Below are positions 29,395 through 34,954 of a stretch of 34,954 nucleotides of DNA, piece after piece. This DNA comes from Pseudomonadota bacterium (GTDB lineage Bacteria; Pseudomonadota; Alphaproteobacteria; SMXQ01). The stretch covers positions 1 to 34,954 of the forward strand of contig JACZQV010000009.1 in NCBI GenBank assembly GCA_022545545.1, read 5' to 3'. The translations under genes and the position numbers were made by a program. The notes beneath the pieces are model-generated. The model saw only the letters and a program-made list of their open reading frames with translations, was not told the origin of the DNA and did no database searches. The number at the start of each line of letters is the position of its first letter. The first letter of the stretch is position 1.

Positions 29395-30116
29395 TGCGAC
29401 ACCTGCGCCAAGGCGTTGATGAAGACATCCTCCAGATCATCGGCGCGTGTCCGCGCCCTGAGTTCGTCGGGCGTCCCTTCGATGATCTTGCGGCCGTGGG
29501 CGATGATGATGAGCTTGTCGCAAAGGACCGAAACCTCCGCCAGATTGTGGCTGGAGATCAAGGTGCAATGCCCTTCATCACGCATATCACGTATAAGCTG
29601 GCGCACGGCGCGGCTGCTCACCACGTCGAGGCCGTTGGTAGGCTCATCGAGGATCAGGTTGCGGGGCGAGTGCACCATGGCCCGGGCCAGCGCCACCTTG
29701 AGCTCCTGGCCGCGCGAATAGCCCTTGGCCGGCCGGTCGGCGAACTCGGTCATGCCGAGACAGCTAATCAGTTCCTCGGCGCGGGCCTCGAGTTCGGGCC
29801 CCTCCATCCCATGGAGGTTGCCGTAATAGCGAAGGTGCTCGCGCGCCGTAAGCCGGCGATAAAGGCCGCGGACGTCCGGCAGGACGCCGAGCCGGCGTTG
29901 TGCTTCGATCCGGTTGGTCACCGTATCGAAGCCGTCCACCGCGGCATGACCCTTGTCGGGGTGCATCAGACCGCCGACGACGCGGAAGGACGTGGTCTTA
30001 CCGGCGCCGTTGGGGCCTATCAGCCCGGTGATCTCGCCATCCGCCGCGGTCAGGCTCAGACCGGCGACCGCCTGTACCTTGCCGAAGGATTTATGAAGGT
30101 TGCTGATTTCGATCAC
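29391..30116 (-). CDS. natA: ABC transporter ATP-binding protein (NatA-like)
   Basis: This is the ATPase of the exporter encoded with the downstream permease. Walker A is GPNGAGKTT (residues 34-42), the signature is YSRGQELKVALARA rather than LSGGQ, Walker B is NLILDEPTNGLD, and the H-loop is LISSHNL. The YSRGQ form is common in NatA/Na+-export ATPases. It has 241 residues with no extra C-terminal domain. The start is GTG at 30116. The 260 bp upstream separate it from the histidine kinase; a possible TTGTTC/TTAATA promoter lies near 30140-30170, at low confidence. Confidence 0.92.
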   Translation of the reverse strand: MIEISNLHKSFGKVQAVAGLSLTAADGEITGLIGPNGAGKTTSFRVVGGLMHPDKGHAAVDGFDTVTNRIEAQRRLGVLPDVRGLYRRLTAREHLRYYGNLHGMEGPELEARAEELISCLGMTEFADRPAKGYSRGQELKVALARAMVHSPRNLILDEPTNGLDVVSSRAVRQLIRDMRDEGHCTLISSHNLAEVSVLCDKLIIIAHGRKIIEGTPDELRARTRADDLEDVFINALAQVSQ

Positions 30117-30330
30117 TGCTGGGGCCTTATCAACGACCTTTGGTATTAATGACGGATTCGCTTGAACAAGAGAGTTTACCTCGGCGCCCCGGCATGGATC
30201 ATGGCGCCCCGGCGGGCGGGTGCCGCCCGGGTTTCGTTCGCCCCCACCGCCGCACCTTATAAATGGCGGTTTCGAGGGATACTAGGGGCTTCACCTTTCC
30301 ATTTATTTAAGTTTCGTCAAGGATTTTCGC

Positions 30331-30355
30331 CCCCGAGCCCGCTGTCGGGCCGGGG
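30331..30355 (-). terminator. Possible weak hairpin after the histidine kinase
   Basis: CCCCGAGCCCG (30331-30341) and CGGGCCGGGG (30346-30355) can fold into a stem of about 9-10 bp with one bulge, 22-46 bp after the kinase stop on the minus strand. It is followed by GAAAATCC and not by a T-run, so it is at best a weak or Rho-assisted terminator. Confidence 0.35.
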
Positions 30356-30377
30356 CTTCGGTCTGTCCCGCCCAGGC

Positions 30378-31943
30378 TCATTCCGCGGGGATCGGCTCGA
30401 GCACCACCTCTTCAGGGGCGCTTAGCACCCGTTCGGCGGGGAAACGGATCGTCACCGTGGTGCCGACGCCGATGCCGCTCTGGATGTCGAGTGTTCCGCC
30501 ATGTAGCTCGACGAACGACTTGACCAAGGGCAATCCCAGTCCGGTTCCTTCATACTTGCGGCTGAGAGAGCCGTCGGCCTGCCCGAAGGGCGCGAGCACG
30601 CGGGGTATTTCGTCCTTCTCGATGCCGATTCCGGTATCGGCGACCGATATGACCATCGTGCCGTCCGGCCCGTTGAGGGCGCGTACGATGATGTATCCAC
30701 CGTCGGGGGTGAATTTGACCGCGTTGGAGAGCAGGTTGATCAAGCATTGCTTGATCAAGCGTTCGTCGCCGTAGATCCCCCGGAGGCCGGACTCGGTCTT
30801 GACGGTGACGGAAAGGCCGGCCTCCTTGGCGCGTACCGCTATAAGGCGGACCGAATTGCCGATGAGATCGCCGACATCGACAGCCTCCTCATGGAGTTCG
30901 AGCTTCCCGGCCTCGACTTTCGAGATATCGAGGATGTCGGTGATGACCTGGAGCAGATGGGTGCCGCTCTCATGGATGTCGCCGGCATAATCGCGGTACC
31001 GCTGGTTCCCCAAGGGTCCGAGGAGCTCGTTCTTGATCAGTTCCGAGAAGCCGAGTATGGCGTTGAGCGGTGTACGCAATTCATGGCTCATATTGGCGAG
31101 GAATTCCGTCTTGGCGCGGTTGGCCATCTCGGCCTGGTGCCTGGCGGTCTTGAGGCCCTCCTCGCGAGCGTGAATCTGTTTCAGCATGCGGTTGAAACCA
31201 TCGGTGAGAACGCCAAGCTCGTCGTCCCCGTACTTTTCGGCTTCGATCTCGTAGCCCGATTCGTTCGATTCGCTCCTGGTCGACACTCTCTTCATCGTAT
31301 TCGCCAGCTGCAAGATCGGCTGCGAGATCACGCGCTGGAGCTTGGCGGACAATATCAATGCGACCAAGAACGACAGGAAGGTAACGAACGCCGCGACAAT
31401 GAAGTACAGGTTCAACTGCGCATACATATCTTCCAGGTTGGAGCGTAAATAAATTATACCGATGACTTCGTCGTCGAGAATAATGGGCGTATAAACGTCG
31501 ACATAACCATCCAGGAAATGAATATCCTGACCGGCTTGACGGCTGGTTTTTATGCCCTCGTTCCACAGCGTATCCATGATTTCCTTATTGACACCTGGCG
31601 TTGCCTTATTCGCTTCACCACCGGCCACGTTATATCCGGAAAAAGGCCCGCCTTCTTTTCCATCCACCTTCCTGAAGATGTAGGCCGAGACGACGTTGGG
31701 CTTGGCGCTGAGCGCCGACAGTGTCTCCTCGGCGGACATTTCATCGTCGAACACCAGGGCGGCGGTGCTGTTGTTGCCTATGATCACGGCAATGGTGGAC
31801 AGTTCCTGAACGATGGCGCGCCGGGATGTCAGCAATTCACTCAGGATGAAACCGGTGGAGGCGATGAGCAACACGGCGCAGCTCGTCAGCATGATGACCG
31901 CCGTCAGCTTGCGCTTGATCGAGAGATCTTTGAAGGCGGTCAT
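30378..31943 (-). CDS. Membrane sensor histidine kinase (CHASE8-like, HAMP, HisKA, HATPase)
   Basis: This is an inner-membrane kinase of 521 residues. TM1 is near residues 13-35. A periplasmic sensor of about 140 residues follows (SRRAIVQELSTIAVIIGNNSTAALVFDDEMSAEETLSALSAKPNVVSAYIFRK), with the look of CHASE8, the sensor of YfiN/TpbB. TM2 (178-200) leads to a HAMP segment, then HisKA with the phosphoacceptor His287 in FLANMSHELRTPLNAILGFSELI. The ATPase carries N403/N407 in LINLLSNAVKFTPDGG, the G1 box ADTGIGI and the G2 box GTGLGLPLV. No receiver domain and no response regulator gene are seen nearby. The start overlaps the yfiR stop (ATGA), so the periplasmic YfiR is its likely input partner (inference by analogy with YfiR-YfiN). 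Confidence 0.93.
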   Translation of the reverse strand: MTAFKDLSIKRKLTAVIMLTSCAVLLIASTGFILSELLTSRRAIVQELSTIAVIIGNNSTAALVFDDEMSAEETLSALSAKPNVVSAYIFRKVDGKEGGPFSGYNVAGGEANKATPGVNKEIMDTLWNEGIKTSRQAGQDIHFLDGYVDVYTPIILDDEVIGIIYLRSNLEDMYAQLNLYFIVAAFVTFLSFLVALILSAKLQRVISQPILQLANTMKRVSTRSESNESGYEIEAEKYGDDELGVLTDGFNRMLKQIHAREEGLKTARHQAEMANRAKTEFLANMSHELRTPLNAILGFSELIKNELLGPLGNQRYRDYAGDIHESGTHLLQVITDILDISKVEAGKLELHEEAVDVGDLIGNSVRLIAVRAKEAGLSVTVKTESGLRGIYGDERLIKQCLINLLSNAVKFTPDGGYIIVRALNGPDGTMVISVADTGIGIEKDEIPRVLAPFGQADGSLSRKYEGTGLGLPLVKSFVELHGGTLDIQSGIGVGTTVTIRFPAERVLSAPEEVVLEPIPAE

Positions 31944-32536
31944 CGATCCCTCCCTTGGCCTTGGCGGTCCCGGACAATCTCTGCCAGCCTGAGTAGCTTG
32001 GAACTGAACTTCAGATGCGCGCGCTTCGCGGCCGTTATATTGATTTCGAAACGGACCTTGTTGCGCACCGTCTTCAGATTGATGATACCGCCCGAATGGG
32101 CGAAGTTCGGCATATCTCCGATCGCCAACACCGGCATGCCGCGTAAGACCTTGAGGATCGTAGCCAGGCGCTTGTTTTCGGACGCGCTGACGAAAAGCAG
32201 ATGACATTTCCCCAGGCCGCTCGTCTTGGCCAACCGGTGGATCTCGAGCCTGCGCTTTCGCACCGTTTTGCCGGCCAGGGAATCGAGCGCCCCTTGAAAC
32301 GGGTCCTTGCCGAGCAGGCAGAGCCTGAGCGGCGTCTCGGGATCGGCGAAGGTCTTGGCCGGCCAGACGGTGAATTTGGCGAAGTTGTAGAGGAACGCCG
32401 CCTTGACCAGATATTCCCGGGAGGGACCGGCGCGTCCCGGCGCATCGCGGCTTGGGGCCGCGTCGGTACCGGCGCCGTAACCCATGATGGCTACGGCGGC
32501 GGCAATTAGGGCCATCTTGAATGCTTTTTCGATCAT
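31940..32536 (-). CDS. YfiR-family (DUF4154) periplasmic protein A
   Basis: This is a periplasmic regulator of the YfiR family, which in Pseudomonas holds the CHASE8 diguanylate cyclase YfiN inactive. The signal region is MIEKAFKMALIAAAVAIMGYGAGTDA. The core is EYLVKAAFLYNFAKFTVWPAKTF, LRLCLLGKDPFQGALDSLAGKTVRKRRLEI, GKCHLLFVSASENKRLATILKVLRGMPVLAIGDMPNFAHSGGIINLKTVRNKVRFEINITAAKRAHLKFSSKLLRLAEIV, with the cysteines seen in the family. Start ATG 32536 is preferred over 32620, which lies in A/T-rich non-coding DNA. The stop overlaps the kinase start by four bases. It is a close paralogue of the gene at 32687-33352. Confidence 0.9.
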   Translation of the reverse strand: MIEKAFKMALIAAAVAIMGYGAGTDAAPSRDAPGRAGPSREYLVKAAFLYNFAKFTVWPAKTFADPETPLRLCLLGKDPFQGALDSLAGKTVRKRRLEIHRLAKTSGLGKCHLLFVSASENKRLATILKVLRGMPVLAIGDMPNFAHSGGIINLKTVRNKVRFEINITAAKRAHLKFSSKLLRLAEIVRDRQGQGRDR

Positions 32537-32548
32537 CCGCCCAGTCTG

Positions 32549-32590
32549 CGAAATAAATAAGGTAAATAAATCAAGTAAATAAAGTGTAAA
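32549..32590. repeat. A/T-rich imperfect tandem repeat upstream of yfiR A
   Basis: Three staggered copies built on AAATAAAT (GAAATAAATAAGGT, AAATAAATCAAGT, AAATAAAGTG) follow one another. This is an isolated A/T-rich patch in a GC-rich chromosome and is likely to hold the promoter of yfiR A and the kinase. No exact -35/-10 pair is claimed. Confidence 0.5.
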
Positions 32591-32602
32591 GATGAAAAAA
32601 AG

Positions 32603-32643
32603 GTAAAAAAAACAGTGCAAACGACGGCGTCGCTCACACTGTT
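32603..32643 (-). terminator. Rho-independent terminator after yfiR B
   Basis: On the minus strand, AACAGTG (complement of 32637-32643) pairs with CACTGTT (complement of 32611-32617) around an inner CGACG/CGTCG stem. A run of eight T (complement of the A-run at 32605-32612, partly shared with the stem foot) and a second T-run follow. It lies 44 bp after the yfiR B stop and so separates that transcript from yfiR A and the kinase. Confidence 0.78.
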
Positions 32644-32686
32644 ATTTCTCTATCGGCCGGACGTTCGGGATCGCCGGTCAAGGTGG

Positions 32687-33352
32687 CTAATGTTCCAGCG
32701 ATATCCCGCTGGCCGGGGAGAAGGTGGCGAGCCTTGCCGCCTCCTCGGCCGTTGCCGCCTGCTTGGGCAGGGATGCTGCGGATTTGCCGACGATCCTGCC
32801 CAGTCTCAGCAGCCGTGAATCGATCTTCAGCTTGGCATGCTGGGCCGCCCCGACGTTGATTTCGAAGCGGACCTTGTTGCCGACGATCTCGAGGCGGATG
32901 ATGCCGCCGGACCTGGCAAAACCGGGCGTGTCGCCGACCACCAGGACGGGCATGCCGCGCAGGGACTCGAGGATCGTCCCGAGGCGCCCATGTTCCGATG
33001 CGCTGACGAACAGGAGGTGGCACTGCCCCAGGGGATCCCTCGACGACAGCCGGCCGGCGACGATCGGGCGGTTCTTCACGGTCCTGCCCTCGAGGGCCGC
33101 CAAGGCGCCATGAAAAGGATCTTCGCCGAGCACGCAAAGCCTGAGAGGCGCCTTGGCATCGGCGAAGGCTCCGGCCGGCCAGACGGTGAATTTGGCGAAG
33201 TTGTAGAGGAACGCCGCCTTGATACGGTACTCGCGCGAGGCGGACGCCTTGGTGGAATCGAGGTCCGCCAGCACCGCCGGGACGTTGGCGGCGCCGATGA
33301 CGAGGGCGCTAACGGCGAGGGCGAAGATCAGGCCCGGGAGTTTTTTCGTCAT
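32687..33352 (-). CDS. YfiR-family (DUF4154) periplasmic protein B
   Basis: This is the second YfiR-family protein. The signal peptide MTKKLPGLIFALAVSALVIGAANVPAVLA is followed by EYRIKAAFLYNFAKFTVWPAGAFADAKAPLRLCVLGEDPFHGALAALEGRTVKNRP, GQCHLLFVSASEHGRLGTILESLRGMPVLVVGDTPGFARSGGIIRLEIVGNKVRFEINVGAAQHAKLKIDSRLLRLGRIV. It shares long identical runs with protein A (AAFLYNFAKFTVWPA, CHLLFVSASE, NKVRFEIN) and has an extra Ala-rich C-terminal tail. ATG 33352 has AGGAGG six bases upstream. That ribosome site begins directly after the stop codon of the repeat protein, so the two are probably one transcript, closed by the terminator at 32603-32643. Confidence 0.92.
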   Translation of the reverse strand: MTKKLPGLIFALAVSALVIGAANVPAVLADLDSTKASASREYRIKAAFLYNFAKFTVWPAGAFADAKAPLRLCVLGEDPFHGALAALEGRTVKNRPIVAGRLSSRDPLGQCHLLFVSASEHGRLGTILESLRGMPVLVVGDTPGFARSGGIIRLEIVGNKVRFEINVGAAQHAKLKIDSRLLRLGRIVGKSAASLPKQAATAEEAARLATFSPASGISLEH

Positions 33353-33363
33353 CTTCCCCCTCC

Positions 33364-34954
33364 TCACGCCGTGATGTCGCCGTTGACGGTGACGTCGGTA
33401 TCGACGAGCAGGGTCGCCAGACCCTGGGTGTAGGTGTGGAACCCGCCGGAGATTCCGCCATCGGTCCAGCCGGTGCCGGCCTCGACAGTATCAGGGGGCC
33501 CACCGACGATGGTCACGGTATCGGTGTCCGAGATGTCCAGCACGTCTTGGGCGGTGAGTGTTACGGTCTGATTGCCCACTGCCGAGAGATCGATCTGTTC
33601 GATGCCGGTGATCGTGCCGGCGAACGTAGTGATATCGACATCAGCCCCGCTGGCGTTGAGCGTGTCGGTCCCGCTGCCACCATCGATCGTCGTATCGATG
33701 GAATCCCATACCAGGATGTCATCTCCGGCGCCGCCGAACAGCGCGTCACTGTCGCCTTGCCCGTTCAGCGTGTCATTACCATCCCCGCCGTAAATCGTGT
33801 CATCACCGTCCCTGCCCTTCAGGTCATCGTTTCCGTCCAGGCCGAACATGATGTCTACGCCGTTGGTGCCGCTCAGCGTATCGTCGCCCGAAGTGCCCAT
33901 GATGCCGGTATCCACGTAGACCGTGACCGTTCCAGTGTCGCTGCCTCCTTGACCGTCATCGGCGGTGTAGGTGAAGGTATCGGTGCCGCTGAAGCTGAGG
34001 TTCGGTGTATAGGTGACGGTGCCGTCGCCGTTGTCGAGGGCCGTGCCGTTGGCGCCCTGGGTCACGCCCGTGATGCTGAGCGTGTCGCCGGTGTCCGGGT
34101 CGGTATCGTTGGCCAGGACCGAGATGATCACCGCCGTATCGACGGCGGTTGCCACCGCGTCGTCAACAGCAACAGGCGCGTCGTTGACGCCGGTGACGGT
34201 GATGGTGACCGTCGCCGTGTCGGTGCCGCCGTTGCCGTCGGAGACGGTGTAGGTGAAGGTGTCGGTGGTCGTTGCCCCGGCCGCCAGCGCCTGCAAGGTC
34301 GCCGAACCTGTCGGGTCATAGCTGTAGCTGCCGTCGGCGTTGACGGTGACCGCCGCGCCCTGGGCGCTGACCGCGTCGAAGGCGGTCACCGTCAGTGAGT
34401 CGCCCTCCGGGTCGCTGTCATTCGAAAGCACCCCGTCGGCCGTGATATAGACCGCGTCGACGTCCTCAAAAATGCTGGAGAACAACGCGCCGCCGTCGAA
34501 GTAGAGGGTCGCGGTATCGGCGACGGGATCGTAGTCGACGAGGTCGTCGTCGCCGAAGCTGAGCCCGCCAAGGGTGGCATCGCCTTCCGTCGACAGGATG
34601 ATGTGGCCGTTGGCAAGGACGTGGACCGCGTCGATGTCCTCATCTAGGTTGGAGAACAACGCGCCGCCGTCGAAGTAGAGGGTCGCGGTATCGGCGACGG
34701 GATCGTAGTCGACCAGGTCGTCGTCGCCGAAGCTGAGCCCGCCAAGGGTGGCATCGTTTTCCGTCGACAGGATGATGTGGCCGTTGGCAAGGACGTGGAC
34801 CGCGTCGATAGCCTCCTCCCAGGTGCCAAATAGCGGATCTCCCTCGAAGTAGAGGGTCGCCGTGTCGGCCACCGGATCGTAGTCGACCAGATCGTCGTCG
34901 GTGAAGCACAGGCCGCCAAGCGTGGCGCTGCCTTCTGTCGACAGGATGACGTTG
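33364..34954 (-). CDS. Large secreted repeat protein (cadherin-like + RTX), C-terminal part
   Basis: This is the C-terminal 530 residues of a surface or secreted protein; the frame is open to the window edge, so the start is missing. In order there are about 2.7 copies of a 58-residue repeat (ATLGGLSFGDDDLVDYDPVADTATLYFDGGALF...EDIDAVHVLANGHIILST), then two VCBS/cadherin-like modules (LSNDSDPEGDSLTVTAFDAVSAQGA...TFTYTVSDGNGGTDTATVTITVTGVNDAP, and VISVLANDTDPDTGDTLSITGV...FTYTADDGQGGSDTGTVTVYVD). A calcium-binding RTX block follows (GTSGDDTLSG, GLDGNDDLKGRDGDDTIYGGDGNDTLNGQGDSDALFGGAGDDIL). The end GFHTYTQGLATLLVDTDVTVNGDITA is of the kind used for type I secretion. An adhesin role is likely from architecture. 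Export genes are not in the window. Confidence 0.9.
   Translation of the reverse strand, partial: NVILSTEGSATLGGLCFTDDDLVDYDPVADTATLYFEGDPLFGTWEEAIDAVHVLANGHIILSTENDATLGGLSFGDDDLVDYDPVADTATLYFDGGALFSNLDEDIDAVHVLANGHIILSTEGDATLGGLSFGDDDLVDYDPVADTATLYFDGGALFSSIFEDVDAVYITADGVLSNDSDPEGDSLTVTAFDAVSAQGAAVTVNADGSYSYDPTGSATLQALAAGATTTDTFTYTVSDGNGGTDTATVTITVTGVNDAPVAVDDAVATAVDTAVIISVLANDTDPDTGDTLSITGVTQGANGTALDNGDGTVTYTPNLSFSGTDTFTYTADDGQGGSDTGTVTVYVDTGIMGTSGDDTLSGTNGVDIMFGLDGNDDLKGRDGDDTIYGGDGNDTLNGQGDSDALFGGAGDDILVWDSIDTTIDGGSGTDTLNASGADVDITTFAGTITGIEQIDLSAVGNQTVTLTAQDVLDISDTDTVTIVGGPPDTVEAGTGWTDGGISGGFHTYTQGLATLLVDTDVTVNGDITA
34501..34954 (-). repeat. 174-bp tandem coding repeats in the secreted protein
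   Basis: Copies at 34501-34674, 34675-34848 and 34849 onward (cut) share a 174-bp period, 58 codons. The first 125 or so bases of the two complete copies are almost identical, while the last third differs, as if homogenised by recombination over part of the unit. The last repeat in reading order is broken off after DVDAVYITADG and fused into the middle of a cadherin-like module. Confidence 0.88.

Overview
The window is chromosomal DNA of a high-GC flagellated alphaproteobacterium, most likely of the Rhodospirillales type. The evidence is a fliX gene divergent from flgI, a CtrA-type TTAA-N7-TTAA box in front of fliX, DksA of the cysteine-poor alphaproteobacterial form, a fliL-fliM-DUF6468-motE run, and flgJ reduced to the rod-binding domain. 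No rRNA, tRNA, CRISPR array, transposase or phage gene was seen.

Layout. 1-184 (-) is the N-terminus of a flagellin cut by the window edge, with a sigma-54 promoter and a cluster of palindromic activator sites upstream. 754-10324 is a sugar and glycosylation island: a TPR/GT41 glycosyltransferase, an acyltransferase and an aminotransferase on +, facing a CmcI-type methyltransferase and a CDP-sugar operon (cytidylyltransferase, CDP-glucose 4,6-dehydratase, C-methyltransferase, 3,5-epimerase) on -. Its place between flagellin and fliW suggests a flagellin glycan, which is inference. 10750-16012 (-) is fliW-flgL-flgK-flgN/flbY-flgJ-flgI, read from flgI to fliW. 16400-17382 (+) holds fliX and dksA. 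17770-21039 (-) is flgF-flgG-flgA-flgH. 21738-24705 (+) is fliL-fliM-DUF6468-motE.

From 24716 the content is metabolic and sensory. A LeuC/LeuD-like hydro-lyase pair lies beside an isocitrate-lyase/PEP-mutase-family lyase, with a small cyclophilin-like protein divergent from it. An ABC-2 exporter (natA-natB) follows, then a membrane histidine kinase with an overlapping yfiR gene, a second yfiR gene, and the C-terminal part of a large secreted repeat (cadherin-like/RTX) protein cut by the right edge.

Regulation is unusually readable. Flagellin, flgI and flgF each have a GG-N10-GC sigma-54 promoter with inverted-repeat sites of the form CGGCA-N5-TGCCG (or close to it) roughly 85-150 bp upstream. 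fliX, and less perfectly fliL, carry CtrA-like boxes. Together these match the Caulobacter-style cascade in which CtrA drives early genes and sigma-54 plus FlbD drive later ones.

The most novel signal is a pair of 265- and 267-bp elements at 17416-17680 and 21244-21510, one at each end of the flgFGAH operon. Each has a long terminal inverted repeat enclosing two hairpin arms joined by a shared CCGGAGG linker. Their primary sequences differ but the fold appears to be conserved.
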